Positions 1 through 14,613 of a stretch of 64,000 bases of DNA are shown one piece after another. The DNA lies in assembly GCA_026261815.1 (NCBI GenBank), contig JAMPIT010000230.1:10167001-10231000 (forward strand). The letters run 5' to 3'. The stretch is from Monarcha castaneiventris obscurior (lineage: Eukaryota > Chordata > Aves > Passeriformes > Monarchidae). The notes beneath the pieces are model-generated. The model had not been told where the DNA came from and did not search any database. It saw only the letters and a program-made list of their open reading frames with translations. The position numbers and the translations under genes were made by a program. How positions within the stretch are numbered: the stretch's first letter is position 1; each line of letters opens with the position of its first letter.

Positions 1-3000
1 CATCCATAGCTGTACCTCCTATGGGTAAGCACAGAGAAAATCCCGGGGCACTGGTTCCGTAGTGTGCAGTAACTCATCCATTACTCATCCACCCATTTTT
101 CCAAACTGTGTAGATGTTATGAGCCCACCATGCAACCCTACACAAGACACAGGGTCTCAGAAAACGGCTGGGAAGGAGAGGAAGAAACCAGGGTCGTAGC
201 CAGGTGCAGGCCCCACAGTGTCAGCCCTTCTCATGGTTTCCCAAGTGCTGACATCGTCTGAACTTGCAAATAGAGGCTGTGCCTGTGCATGGAGTAAGGA
301 TAAGAGGGCACAGAGATGCTTGTTAGCACAAGGGCCCCTTATTAGGCAAACTGTGGAGATGCCACCATGGGCTCCTCAGCTACAGAGGATCTGCGAGCCT
401 GAAGGTGGGTGCAGCCCTGTGTGCAGCCCTTGCTCCTACAGGGCACACCTGAGACACAGTCAGGGGTGCAGCCTCCTCTCGCTGAGGATTCTCAGTGCCC
501 CTCAGAGGCTGCTGCAAGGTGTGGGAGGGTGGGCAGACAGGGCAGTTTGTCTTGATGGCGCCTTCAACAGAGCCACAAGGCACTGGGCCTTAAGTCCAGC
601 TATCGCACCAACTATCTCAATCACCCTCTTTGTAAACCACTATTACAACATCCTGTACAAATAAGGGCTTGTCAGCAAGAATGAGATCCTTTAGGGCAGA
701 GCTGCAGTTGGTGCTTGCATAGTATGCTGCAAGAAAGTTGCTGGGCTTCCTCTTCCTCCTCCTCCTGTTGTCCCTGCGTAGTGCCCTGTCAAAACAGTCA
801 TTGCTGCTCACTGGGGTACAGGCACTGTGTGCCACCGGGGAGAAAGAAAACAGGATAAGCAGGACACAGGAAGGAAAGGGTCTAACCTGTCTTCCTACCT
901 TCTTGGCCTCGGTTTTGATCCATGGATCACAACGTGATGTGACTGGTGACCTGTGGAGATAGGGAATGAGCCTGCATTCTCCTTTATTTGGACAATGGAC
1001 ACATATCCAGCAGATCGAAGGGGAGGTATTGCATCCTTACCAAGCTGCATCCAAGTAGCTCCACACCATCTATTGCCAGCTTGCAGTTCACAAGCACAGC
1101 CTTTCTCCAGTGACAAGACACATTTACACCCTAAGTTCCTTAAGGCCCAGTTTTTACAATAAGAACAAGCCTGTGCTTTTTAGGAATAACAGAAAATGCT
1201 ATGTATGCATTGAAAGATTGAAAAATAGTAACAAATATCTTCTCAAAAATATTAAAAATGCACATTAGGAACCATTACAAAAAGACAGTGATATTGCACA
1301 GTATGGATCACATTCTTATCTCCAGAATATCCTGACCTGAATCTATCCATATGCAGCTTTTTCAGAAAGATGGAATAATCCCCGGGGATTTCACCAAGCA
1401 CAAAGAGGCAAAGTGATGTGTCCACAGTAAGTAAAACAGTGAATCAGAAACATTCTTCCTCAATCCATTATCTGTCAAGCAATATTTCTTCACCTTATTA
1501 AGAGGCTAAGAGATCATGAGAATTAATCACTGTAATTAATTGTGCTTAGAGATAAAATGTATATTGCAGATTATGTTCTGTTATGTCTGGGGTTGGGGAG
1601 AAATCATACATTGCATCAACACTGCACACTGACTGTGTCAGTTCTGCTGCAAACTCAGTTCTTGCTGCTCAGCTATAAATAGTGCTCACAACATATGTGA
1701 AAAGTGTCACACTCCATTCCAAGGTGGGAAATTGCTGAAGAAAAGTGTTCTGGTAAACAGACCCTTCCTGATGGCTCTCTGAATATCTGGCAGTGAGCAC
1801 AACTCCTGGTTCACACTGCTGACAAATTCTGCCTCTCTCCTCCCTGCTGATAAAGCAAGGCTGCATGTCAGGGAAGGCTGAGACCACTGATACAGAAACA
1901 GAGGAGTGTTGGTGTCAGCCTTTGAAAATCCCAGCCAAAGGTGCACTTTTTATCAAACCATCTCCTGGGTATGGCCCGGGTGTTCACTGCAGCTCAAATC
2001 TCAGGTGTTGATGCCACCATCTCCCTGCCAGACCTCACCACAGGCTCAGCAGTGCTCAACCCCAGATGGCAGACACAACAGATGTATTTCCCTAAGTTGG
2101 AGATTCTTGAGGACAACAATTCCACAACCTGTATGCAGCCTCTTTCAGTGCTGCTCAGAAAGGCTTATGTCTCACTGGAATCTTCTCTGCTACAGCTTAA
2201 GCGCATTTTTCTTTCCTGTCAACCAAGAATATAGAGAGCAAACTATCTTTGTACCCTCCTTGCTTTGCTTTTGAGCATCCTAGACAAGGTCACTATGCCT
2301 GCTAACGATATTTAACACTGTTCAAAACTGTTAACTGCTCATAAACCATCCTAATCCAGGAAGTACACGGGATGCAGCAGGGCTGCTGCATGTGATCATT
2401 CGATGGAAAATATGTTTAAAGTATCACATGCCTCTACTCTATTCCTCAGTGTCACACAGGATCTCCAGTACCTGGATGGCACGGGATTTAATGGTCTGTT
2501 TTCCCACTTCACCAATCACATGCACAGTGCTGACTGCAACTGTGCCAAACACCACATGAAGTACCCCTGCCAGGAAGCCTGGGAATTTTTTCCTTTCATT
2601 CATTAAGCCATTCTTACACAAGCATAAAACAGGCCAGCTGACTTTTCTGTTACTAAACACACCACAAAACTGACATACTGTTTGTCCAATGTATTTAGTC
2701 TGCAAGCAGTCACAATGAGATGTATTCATACCATCCTCCTGGACAGTTTGCACAAGTCATCCTTCAGAGGTGCCCATCCCTCTCCAGTGACTCTATGAGG
2801 AACACAGGCTCCTAAATTTGGGTGCACTAAATCATATCTTAGTCTGATATCTAAAGTGGACAGTGAGTCAATCTTGCGTCAGCACCAACATGGGTGGTTA
2901 TCTCAGCACAGGACTTTAGGCATATGCAATATTTGCGTAAAATCATGCAACAGACCTCCCATAAGCATCCAGGCTGGCAAAACCCCATGGCTCAAATACT

Positions 3001-5580
3001 CCCAAGAGAGGCAGCCCAGTCCTGACTGAAACTAGCTCTTTCCCCAATATATGTAAAAGCACAGAAAATATTTTGCAGTCTTCAGTCTAACAATGATGAT
3101 GAGGCATCTAAAGCAGAAGTCTTCGAGTCACTGGTCATTGTATTCACACACCCTTTAGGTGGTTAATATTGAGTTTCACAGTATAGATAACATGTCGCAA
3201 ACTTCTCTGTAGCTATCCAGATCTTCAGAGAGAGAACCTATCTAGTTAGCATTGACATTTGGAATATGTTAATTGTTTTCCTTCTCCTTTATTTTTGACA
3301 GCTACAGTTTAAGAACAAACTTTGATATAGCCCATGACATGCCTGAGGGTATTTTTAAAAAGCAGTTTGGAGGAAGAGGAAGAGAATGAATACTTGAAAG
3401 TAAAGCCTGATCTAAATTAGTAATTTACATATTCCCAGATGTTTCCTTCTTGAGATCTTGCATAGAGCAACTGTATCAGATCACCTGTAGTTTAAGGTTT
3501 TCAGGTTGTCACTTAATCTCTCCTCCTTTTTCATAAACTGATCTCATCTTTTCCAGAGTAATGCTTTTTTCACTTCACATCATCTGTACAAACAAATGAA
3601 GTACTCCCTCCCCCACAAACACCAGCACATGCTCACGCATGCTTCTCTCTTTGGTCTGTATAAGGTAGCTTGGCACCAAAAAAATGTGATTAAGTTTTAA
3701 CAAGTGTCAAAGCCAAGTGGCTCACAGACACTTACCTGGAGATCAGAATGAAGTTTAGGTGCTTTCTGAAATTCAAATTAGCAAGCGTCATTCTTCCTGC
3801 CTTCTACCACACTTCAGGGAATGTTTGATCTGCAGAGAGAGAATGAGACACAGAAAATGAGCAAGTGAGAAACCTCCAGGATCCAAGGGCTCAGACTTCC
3901 CACTCCCCAGCATCACCACTGTCTCTGGGAGCATGTGAATAATCTTGCTTACATGGTCCTATTGCAGGGCACTAATGTTGTGTACTGTAGAACTGAATTA
4001 CTCATAAATATTTAGGTCAAGGATTTCAGCATAGAACAACAGTGCAATTAACAATTCAAACTGCTGCCACTGAAAGTTATTTTTGACACCATCAGCTGGA
4101 AGTGAGCAGACGTGCCTTTGTTAAGTTACATTGTAATCTATCATTTGTAATACAATATCAATGCAAAAAAAACAACCTCTAAGAGCATTGATCAGAAAAT
4201 TAATAATCTTTTGCTAAAGCACAATTTTATAAAGGCTCTTGTGATCTCATGTTACTGCCATGTTGCTCAGAAATAAAGGCATTGCAAAGGAAGGAAGGAG
4301 AGCTAATATCTCATGACCTACTTGGATTCTTTATTGTTAAAAATGCTAAATTTAGGTACTTTCTGTATCAGGAAAAAAATAAACCAATTAGAATACAGAA
4401 AGTGTATTTTATACATCAACTTCAATACAAATTTTGCACTATACATAATGGTCTGAACTAATGTATCTATGCTTACCTATATCTACCCTTCACACATCTC
4501 TAATACATTATTACACAAGTGCTTGGAAAAATATGCCAACAACCATAAACAGAAAAAGAGTTGCAATAGCAAATTGCAATATATGTGCAATAGTGATCTC
4601 CTTTCATTTTTAACTGAAAACTATTAAGTCCAGTGAACTGTAAGACCTGCATCCTTTGTCCACCTGAGTATCCCATTAAGCTGCAGCTGGCATATTGCAA
4701 AGGCAAAGAAAGAAAAAATGAAGAATAAACCAAGTATCAGGAAAATAGGAACTGTCCAAGAAGAAGGTTTTTTTCCTCTTGCTTGTGCTCAGTCAGCCCT
4801 GTAACATTAGTCTTCTACCTTCACAGCTTCTATGTTTGCATTTCCAAATATGAACAGTCCGTCATCCAATCTTACACTGAGCCAGGGGCTGGGTTTTAAC
4901 CACTTTTAACTGCATAGACTGACCTTTGGTCCATTTATACACATCTTGAATACTGACTCCCTTCTCCTGTCACAGGACAGAAAAAAAAAGGACTCCTAGT
5001 TTATATAGTTCCAGTTTTTATAGTTCCAGTTTTTTTTTATAAACTTCCAGTTTTATACTGGCTTGCTGAATTTGGGATTAATCCTTTCTTGAATATTGAT
5101 GCAATTTTGGGTATTGATACAAGCAATGTAAAAAATAAATGGGACAGGGGAAGAAAATGTATGATCAAGACACCATGAGGTCTCTATCTCTTCCGTGTGT
5201 TTTTCCTGTAGTTCCACGGCTTTGCTTTCAATCCCTCATCAAATTTCTCAAGGACTTGTTACACCAAGTCCTCACAAAGGGGGCAGTGTTGTGGTCATGC
5301 AACAGATACATGGCACGCAGCAGAGGAACCTCTTCCCAGTGACTCTTCCTGGTTGAAAGATGGACTAAATGCAGCCCTGTCAAACCATGCTGCATCTCAT
5401 TCCCGAGTGGCCTGTTTTCCTACTGACAGAGAAAGGACAAAGGGGAATTAATACATTTGAAACCACGTATGCCTCTTATTGTTGATACATATTGCTCACA
5501 TATATATAAAAGAGGTACAGCTGTTAAGTTTTATTAACAAAGAATCAGTCTGGTGTGACTGGCTAATCAGCTTTATATGT
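1..5580. other. Anonymous non-coding DNA
   Basis: No gene supported. Open frames at 218-664 and 1906-2274 (plus strand) and 2753-2439 (minus strand) lack recognisable domains. The only structure noted is the short tandem repeat at 5004-5055. Confidence 0.6.
5004..5055. repeat. Short imperfect tandem repeat, about 15-bp period
   Basis: TATAGTTCCAGTTTT occurs at 5004-5018 and again from 5019, followed by a degraded third unit (AAACTTCCAGTTTT) after a T-run. Confidence 0.75.
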
Positions 5581-5735
5581 ACCCATCCTTGGAAGTGTTC
5601 AAGGCCAGGTTGGATGGGGCTCTGAGCAGCCTGGTCTAATGGAAGGTGCCCCTACCCATGGCAGGAGGATTGGAACTGTATGATCTCTAAGGTGCCTTCC
5701 AACACAAGCCATTCTATGATTATGTGATTCTATGA
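5581..5735 (+). mobile_element. CR1 LINE 3' end fragment
   Basis: The sequence runs through the typical CR1 3' UTR text (GTTCAAGGCCAGGTTGGATG, then CCTTCCAACAC) and ends with ATTCTATGAT...GATTCTATGA-type repeats. CR1 is the dominant bird LINE; copies are usually 5'-truncated like this one. Confidence 0.92.
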
Positions 5736-6066
5736 GTACAGGTACTATGTGTACCTTCAAATCTTTGCAATGACCCTCTAACTTGTCTTTGAGTGCTGCT
5801 AATTTTAATGAGGCTATTTTTGGTAGACAGCAGTAAGATCCGGGTGCTTTCTGAAAAATACAAGAGGATTTAGAATAATGAAGGGTCTAGATCAGAAGAC
5901 ATTGTTTATTACTTTATTTTTAGTTTTTTTTCTTTGGCATAATCGACAATCTATTCTTTTAGACTGATGCAATTAATTCAGAAAAGGTATCATAGCAGCA
6001 AGCTTGAGCTGCAGTGCAAAAAAGCAACAGTCACTGTTTCTGCCTTGTACTAAAGACTTTTTCCAA

Positions 6067-6088
6067 ATATATATATACACACACATAT
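6067..6088. repeat. AT/AC dinucleotide run
   Basis: An (AT)n run passes into an (AC)n run. Short, compound microsatellite. Confidence 0.85.
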
Positions 6089-7689
6089 GTGCACAAATGC
6101 CTTTATTTATAACTCTGTTGAACTACAGAAGTGAAGAAAGAGAAAAGCACTGAATAATTCATCAAATTTTCTTTATCACGCAGGTCCAATTTTTCCACGT
6201 AAACATATAAAAACAAACTGAATTCTAAAAAATTATTTATATTAAAGATGTAACTACAGGATTTCATCCCAAACAAAAACAGTCTTGCTAGTCAGCATTG
6301 GTAGTTTCTGTGACTTCAGGCTAGAGACAGGCATGCAGATCTGAGGCAGCCATCCTTGTCTCTGTGCCTCTAGTCCAGAGTCCAGGGACTGGAGGTCTCA
6401 TCCTAAGCAGAGATCAAAAACAAACCATCTGAATACACTACAAAAGTATCTATTTCTCTCACCAAAAATAAGGAGAGCCTGAATATCTATCTCAGATATG
6501 GATATGTACCCCACAGATGTTTAAAGTCATGAGAGACTAAAACTTTGCTGCGGCCAGTCTCTGATAAACCAATCTACACAAGTTGAATTATGACTACAGA
6601 AAAGGTGTCAGACAAATACATAAAAATATTCAAGACTATTCTAAATATCTTTTTACCTTCAAGTCACTGCAGACAATTCCAGTTAAAATGTGCTCTCTGG
6701 GAGTACCGAACCAGACCATCGCAAATTTTATATATCAATGAAACACTCTGATGACAGAAGAGCTTTGAGTTAACTGCAGTGAAATTCAGCCTTATGCAGA
6801 GAATATCCTTGCTATAGTGTTTACTAATTTAGCTTGCAAGGCTGTGTTTAGAGAGATATTAAGAATTAACTAGCATGTTCTCTATTTGTGGATTATGTGT
6901 GTAATTCCCCAATCTGAAGGAGGAGCATGTATATCTAAAAATAAAGCTCCATACACAGTTTCCCAGTAGACAATTGCTTACTCACTTGAAATGTATGTTT
7001 ACTTAAAATTTTGTTCCCTGGGATGGCCTAATGAAATATACATTTCATTTTAGCAGGGATTCCCAAAGGAGTCAGTTGCCATACAGTTTTTCTCTAGCTC
7101 CTTCCGTGCAAACTATGTAAAGCAGGACACTAAATTTGCAATAGCAAACACTCAGGAATTAGAGTTCCAGCTCTGTTTATGCTGGCAGTGCCTGAGGAGT
7201 AGCTGGATCTGAACAATTCTGTTAGTACATTGATAATTCATTCCTAGCAATTTGTTACCTGACATTAATTTCCTACAAAACCATAGTATCTAAACATGCT
7301 CCACATAAAATCACTTTTAGGAAAGTCAGAGGCTAGGAGGAAATGACTGAGTGAAATTTCCCTGTTTATGAATGTTTGCAGTATTTTGGCATCCCAAACT
7401 CCTGCAAAACCCTCACAGATTAATTTTAGCTGCTTTTGTCTTAGGCAATGGAAATATTCATTCTTCCAGGTAAAAATCTACCTTAAATTCTGTCCCACAT
7501 TCTAAAACCATGAAGTCAGATTAAGAAAACAGACTTAAGAAAGTTAAAAAGTATTGCATAAAGTTTATAACTACCAGTGACTTAATACCATAAATCACAT
7601 CAAATATGGTCATACAGACCATCTCCATTGTTAGATAGAGTCAAATACCTATATGCCACATGAAAGGACATGTGTATGAAGAAACATTT

Positions 7690-7772
7690 ATTTATATGCT
7701 ATGTATCATATTAATTGTTTTTAATTATATATTATTTATATTATATGTTTATTTGTATTTATATAATTATAA
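7690..7772. repeat. AT-rich low-complexity stretch
   Basis: Almost pure A and T with TTTAT/TATAT variants. No gene or transposon signature is seen. Confidence 0.75.
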
Positions 7773-9322
7773 ATCCTTCAAAATCAATGTCACAAAAAAT
7801 CAAAACAATAAGTACATTACAAGCCCTTGGTTGAAATAAAAGACAGGGAAATAGTAGTATAGTTCTTGGCAGGAGTCCTGAAGACCTTTATATCAGGAGT
7901 CGTTCAAAACTAAATCAAAAGGGATCCAGGCACCACTGGCTACAAGTAATACCAGCCAGGAAAATTAATCTCTATGAAATGATAGTGAAAAAATATTTTT
8001 AAATGTACTCTTTTCCATGAAAGCCTTTCACAGAGTAAATGTCTTGAAAGAGTTTGACTGAACTGACAGATAGATCTGAATCTCTCACTCAACAAATATA
8101 GATCAAGATGAAAATATAGCTGGTTTTGTAGAAGAAAATAGAGGTAAACTCCAGAGACAACTATGGTTTCTAGAGAGGAAATAAATATACTTAGTTATCA
8201 AAACAGTTGGAAAATACCAAAGGAGTGAAACTCTCCTCAGAGCTTTTATCCAGCAACTAATAGCAGAGGTGAGTGACACTTGCTACAGGGAGAGCAGAAA
8301 GTGGGCTACTCACAATATTGTTAAATACAGGATTGGGTTCTGCTCAGTCTTTCAGACCTGCCGGATTTGCTGCGTAGCCATCTATATCAAAATGTGTTGA
8401 AACTGTAGGATAAGAAAACACCATATTTTTTAGACCTTTATAAGTTGGGCAGGGCTCATTACAAAGGAACTACTAAAAAGAAAAAGAAATTTAAAGGAGG
8501 TAGGTTAGAAACAGGATAAGAAAACAAATAAGAAAGAAAATGGTAAGCAATTTTTAAGTTTATTTTAATTTCTTATTCTGGCTTTTTGTAGCCTAAGTAA
8601 GGTATTTACAGAAAACCGTAGAGGTCAGTACAATTTGGCATTGAAAGAGGAAAAAGCTATTAGTTTTGAAAGAGAACATCAAGAGGCAGCAGGGTCCATC
8701 ATGAAAAAGTTATATGAGAATCATTTTTCAGATTTGACATATTGAACATTAAAATACACAACAGCACCCTTCTGTTTAAAAGTGTTATAAAAAAACCTTC
8801 TGACTCTTTTCCAAAAACGGATTGCTGGAGCCACACTGGTCCCCAGCCATGCCATGTGTCATATGCAATTCCCCTGCAGAGACACAGCAGTATCAGCTAC
8901 ACAACTTTAGGCTAAGGAAGGAAAGAATCTCTCAAGCTTCACCAGCAGGTGATCAGATATCGTACCAGCCTCCCCTAAGGTGACAGCCATCAGCAGTCAC
9001 ATCTTTCCCCAGGACAGCGCACAGCAAAATCCATCTGTCTCCCAGTCATAATATTTATCACCTCAGTAAAAAGATAAGGACATTTTGTTAGCAGAATTGT
9101 CACCCTCCTGACTTAAAAGGGATTTGCAAGACTGAACTGTAGTTGTTTCATAAATATATACAATTGTTCCTTACAACTGTAGCATCAGTGCCTAGGTTAC
9201 TCAAATGAAATCATTTATCTCCTCTTAAATGCAATGAGCCCATTATTTTTTTCTCTTCTGAGGCTGCAGATTGCCAGTACTGAGGTGACATGGTTATCTA
9301 AAAAAAATTCGACCCTGCTTCT

Positions 9323-9875
9323 TGTCCTGGTTCCAGCTGGGATTGAGTTAATTTTCTTCCTAGTCCTGTGGGTTTGGTTTTAGTATGAGAAAGATATTGA
9401 CAACAAAGCAGTGGTTTAGCTGTTGCTCGTAGTGCTTACCCTAAATCAAGGACCTTTCCATTTCCCTTGCCCTGCCAGTGAGGAGGGGAGCAAGAAGCCA
9501 GGAGGGAGCATGGCCAGGACAGCTGATCTGAACTGGCCAAAGGTATATTCTACACCACAGAGCATCTTGCTCAGTATATAAATTGAGAAGACTTGGCTGG
9601 GAGGGGCTGATTGCTGCTCTGGGACAGTCTGGGCTCTAGATTGCACTGTGCATCACTTGTGTCTCCTGAGTTTTATTTCTCTTTCTATTTTTGTTGTCTT
9701 GCTTTTCATTATTGTTGTTGCTCTTATTATATTTTATTTCAATTATTAAACTACTCAACACAACCCACAGGTTTTATCTTTTTATCTGATTCTCCTCCTC
9801 ATGCCAGTGGGAGCATGGGGTGAAAATTGAGCATCTGCATCGTACTTTGTTGCCAGCTTGGACTAAACCATGACA
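9323..9875 (+). mobile_element. Solo LTR, avian ERVL-like
   Basis: A 553-bp element beginning TGTCCTGGTT and ending CCATGACA, with TATATAAA at 9575-9582 and ATTAAA at 9745-9750, which give a plus-strand U3-R-U5 order. The five flanking bases are CTTCT on the left and CTACT on the right, a 5-bp duplication with one mismatch; 5 bp is typical of ERVL-type integrases. The sequence resembles a highly repeated bird LTR that I recognise from memory. No internal retroviral sequence adjoins it, so it is most likely a solo LTR left by LTR-LTR recombination. Confidence 0.85.
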
Positions 9876-12194
9876 CTACTTTTTCCCTTCCTTGGAATTT
9901 ATTTCCACCTCCACACCACCCCAAGCTGCACAAGTGCTAACACCACCTATTTCTCTAAAGGATCAACTCCTCTGTCCAATTTACCAAGCAGCTGCAGCAG
10001 GTCAGGGGTGCAGAGTTAATGTGGCCAGAGAGAGGAAGAGGGAGGCAGCCAGGGCAGGGTGACTGGCAGCCAGGAGGGCTCAGATGTCTCACACACAACA
10101 GCTAAACCCCATAACACTTCTGTTCAGTTTGATGACACTGTCCCATAAGAAGCCCAAGTAACTAGAGACCTGAGATTTTTAGTTGCATATGTAATTGTGT
10201 TGTAAAAAAATTGAGTAACAAAAGCTGCTACAACAATTAATTTATAAGTTTATGAGATTTATGACTAAAATTTCATTGAAAGAGCAGGCACGAGACAAAG
10301 GTTAAAAGAACTATACTAAATAAACACATCCATATCTACTGTAACTATGTATCTACCATTTACTAGAAATGCCATGGTACTATTATTTTGTCTCTTATAT
10401 TAAGAAAAAAAAAATAATAATCTGCCTTCCTAGCATTTTTACTTATCTTAATAGATGTATAAACACATTAGTTCAATTTCTGCATTAAATTACAATTAAG
10501 AAAAAGCTTCTTCTTAAGTTTTACTTCTATTAACTTTTGCTGGATTGCTGCACTCTTCATTACTCTTGTCCCTCAAAATATCACCTTCACTTCAGCTGTA
10601 AATAGCCCAGGAAAATAGTTCAAACCTTAAAGGAAAACTTCCAAAGAAAAGATATTTTTTTCCCTCATAACTGAGACCTTTCCCAAGGGAATAGGCCACT
10701 TTTGGAGGTGTTAGTGCTTCATGTTTGTAGCAATGGAAAAAAAGTGTATAGAAATAATGGGTTGGCTGAGTTTATTATAAAAAGATTGCTCCTATTAGGA
10801 GATTCAGGGCAAATAAGAGTCAAGATAAAACAAAGTTATGGTGGGAAGCTTGGAGAATTTGTACTAGTTTCAATATCTTTGCTTCCATCTTCTAAATTGC
10901 CAATTGTCAAATGTCATTACTGCTCAGGCTGTTAGCTGCTCATCTGATTACAGCATAGCTCCCTCTCTGGAGCATGGCTCTGTCTGTGTGTGAAATCATA
11001 AAACGTGCTTGTGCAGGTGCAAAAGCTTGGGAGAACATGAAGATGATAATTAAAGTATTTTGTTGCCTTTTAAATACATAGTTACATCTACAACAAAACA
11101 CAGAAATACTAAGCTGTTTGCTTCTATTTGTCCTTAAAGGATTTGTGGCTGCACGTTCTTCAGTAGTTGCCAAGAGTTCTTGCACAGTTTTAATACTAAT
11201 TTATGATGAAGCATACCAAATGAACCACAAGTTATTTAAGAAAATGAAATAAGGAAACTTTTGAGGTTTTAGCAGGAAAACAGACTGGAGTGAGAGTAGT
11301 CTGATGCAAATGAATAGATGGCTTCAATGAAAATGAAAGAGAAGAAAACTCCCTCCTGGGGTTCATTATGCCTCTTGAGCTGTTGGTAGTAAAGTTAATT
11401 TTTAAATGCTTTGAGGTGATTAAGAACTCAGGCATCACTCTAAATGTAAATAAGTCCTGTTTCATTTCCTTGCAGTTAACTGATTGCAGCAGTCACCAGC
11501 TACTTAGCTTGCTGATGTATTTGAGATCTGCAGTCTAGTTCATAATTAACCCTCTTCATATGAAGTGAAAATGTTAGCAAGCCTGTTGTTGAACATATAT
11601 AACCAGGATGTGACATTCACTCACTAGGGAAAGAGAACGTTTATATTTGTAAATCATGAGGGCACCATTTGAAGCAAAAGTATCACAGAACAAAAACCAA
11701 CACCGAAATTGAGTTTGTTTCCATTCACACTGGATACAGCTTAAAAATGCAACCAAAATATTTAGAACCTACAGCATAAACAGATGAATTATTTATAGTA
11801 AAATTAAGAAAACCATTGAATCTTTATCTCTTCCTCCCCATCAGGTCTACTAAATATTCAAGATATTTATTGAATAATAAGAGAAAATTTCAAGAATCTG
11901 TATATGAATATCCCAAATGAAAAATCTTAAATGATAATCCATTCTTGCCATGCATATATACAAGCAATTAAGAATTAACATGAATAATCCTGCTCAAGGC
12001 AGTGACTGGGACCCTTGAAATCTGTATTCTCATTCCTTTATCTGGAACTGAGATAGTTTAATGGCTAGGCAAAAGCTTCAGAAGTGACTAATTCTGTTCC
12101 CCAGTTTGTAATTACCTAACGTAGGACATGCTAAGCCATAAACAGTCAAAATAGCTGTACTGGACACTGAAATAGTGAGGCAGCCAATACTCAT
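9876..12194. other. Anonymous DNA between repeats
   Basis: No feature supported beyond short A-runs such as 10406-10415. Open frames are under 85 codons and featureless. Confidence 0.6.
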
Positions 12195-12365
12195 CTCTGG
12201 GACGAGCTCCCCAGCCTGTGGCCATGGATCCAAGCCTGTGGGTGTTCAAGAGGTGTTTGGACAATGCTCTTACATAGTCTCACTTTTAGTTTGCCCTGTG
12301 TGGAGTCAGGACCTGCACATGATAACCCTCAAGGGTCCCTTCCAAGTTAGGGTAGTCTACGATTC
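12195..12365 (+). mobile_element. Degenerate CR1 LINE 3' fragment
   Basis: Recognisable CR1 phrases (GTGTTCAAGAGGTGTTTGG, GGGTCCCTTCCAAGTT and a terminal GATTCT) appear in the right order but with many differences. It is an older copy than the one at 5581. The left boundary is approximate. Confidence 0.7.
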
Positions 12366-14613
12366 TCCAAAGAATAAAGATACAGGCTTTATTAATACAA
12401 CACAGGTCTTCAAGTAGTCCAAAACCCAGAAACGTTGGGTTCAAATCCTAGCCCCAAAGTCTTGTAGTGAAACCTATCTATCTATCACCTGCTACCAGGC
12501 TTCTTTATGATCCACAAAGGCATCTGATATTTGTCCAAACATACTATAAATACTTAAATATTTCAAGACAAAGGGAGACCTACAGAGATTTCTATTTTAA
12601 CATCTATCTGCAAAGTCAGTCATTTCACATGTTTAGTCAAATCAAATTTAAACCTTTTCTTTAAACTCAATTCCTTTTATTACCTTGAACACCAGAAGAA
12701 CTGTCAAAGGAAAATGTGCACAAAATAGACATGAAACTTTCATAGGTCCCCTCTAAACCAAAAATCCAGAAAAATCTCACATCTGATAGGTACATGTCTG
12801 CCTTGCAGAGAAAGAGATTGTGCATGAAACCATGGCAAATTAGAATGAACAAAGAAGGAAAGATTCATCAGCAAGTAAACTAATGAGAAACTGGTAATTT
12901 CCAAATGAATAGCAAAATACTAAAGTCATTATAAATAAGCTCTACAAAAATGCAGTTGCTCTTTTCCCAGCACTCGAATTTAACCCCAAACAGCTGAAGT
13001 GGAAGAGGGAGAAATGTCCTAAACTGATCTGGACAAAGACTTCCTAAAATTGCTGTCAGTCTGAGCTTAGCTAGAATCTGTACCACCTAGAATCCTATTT
13101 CTGCTCCAAGATTGTCACAAATTCGTTAGGCAATTTGCTGAACCAAAATTGACTACAGCCATTTTGGAAAGATCTTTCCAGTGAATTTTGCTCCCAATTT
13201 CCGTTCTCCCACTGAAAAGTTTCACTCAGCCTTGTTTTCAGATTAAATATTTCATTCCAGTCTTACCTGATAAATGTCTTGATTACAAATTAACAGCTGG
13301 ATTGTTAATTCTTTCCTTCAAGAAACAATAACACAATACAGTAATATCCAGCTAATGAGTAATCTTTCACCGCATTTTAACTATTAGCTTTTACAAAAGT
13401 TAACAGAAGAGTTTTTCTTCTCCCCTGCTCTTCTCCAACTTCTACATCAAATTACAGCTAGTATTACTTATGTCTCGATACATACTCTAGCTACACACTT
13501 GTAGCTAGAAGAAGACAGGGAGGAGGGGAAAGGGGTTGATCTAGTAATTTATTAATGTCAGGGAGCTTCAGGCTAGATCTATTCAGTGGGGGAGAAACAT
13601 TGTTACTGCTCTCAGTAAATTGAGGTAGGTCGCATCAATCTTGCAAACAAAAATTCTCCAGTTGTTCACATTTGCTAAATAAAGGTTCTCTGGCCAGCTG
13701 CCTGCTGACAGCCACAGAACCACAGCGGCAAGGAACATGGCATATCTCTCGGGCACCCACAGGGAAAGCAATGTTGCCCCATAAAAAGGTACACAGCATT
13801 TCCAAGTAGCAAACAAAAAGGCAAGAAGGAATCACTAGAAAGCACACTCAAAACAGGAGTCTGATTATATAGTTATATACACATATTATTTGTAAGGAGG
13901 AGCTGGCTGTAACATCTCCAGCAGGCAAGGTTGTTCTTTACTTTTATTCCATATCCTAAATATAGTTGACTTCATAATTTATTTTTTAAATTATGCCAAG
14001 TTTGTAAGTTAGGCATGAATATACCTGTACATGGATATGTGCATTCAGTGATTCTGAAGATGCAAATTAATCTATGATATCTAGATTATAATAAAAAATT
14101 AATCTTTGAAAATAACTCTCAATGCAAGGTAATACTTGCCAGAGAGCACACCTTCGATACTCATTTTAGCAAGCACAGCAGCTACTTACGTCTATGTTTG
14201 AAAGTCAGGCCCTCTGCACAGTACTTTAAAATCACTGCAAAATTCTACATCTATGCTCTTATTTGAATCACATTATTAGCAGATGGACGTTCTCTCAAAG
14301 GCCAGAGTCATAGAGTCATAGCCCATAACAATACCAATCAATAAATGTGGATTTAGAAAGATAATTTCTGCTATATCCTGCTTACCAGGGGTCTGATAAA
14401 AACTTTCAGTAACTGTAGCACCCCATGAAAAGCTATGCAGGCAAAAAGAAGGTCATTTTGCTCCTTTTGCTCTGAATTTTTCATAGGGCTTCTCTTTTGT
14501 GTGGTAAATGAGGACAGACTCTTTGCATGGATATTTCCCACCCCTCAGCTCTCCTCCACACACTATGACAGACCCATTCCCACAGAAAACAGATCATATT
14601 CATTCTTTTCCTG
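12366..14613. other. Anonymous DNA between repeats
   Basis: Nothing recognisable. AGTCATAGAGTCATAG at 14308-14323 recalls a CR1 terminal repeat but is too short to call. Confidence 0.6.

Larger units (their letters stand above)
5736..9322. other. Anonymous AT-rich DNA
   Basis: No gene or clear transposon. It contains the AT/AC run at 6067-6088 and the AT-rich stretch at 7690-7772. Confidence 0.65.

Noticed and set aside
2439..2753. 104-codon minus-strand open frame with gene-like composition
   Set aside because: No motif, no splice signals, and an overlapping open frame on the other strand. I cannot separate it from chance.
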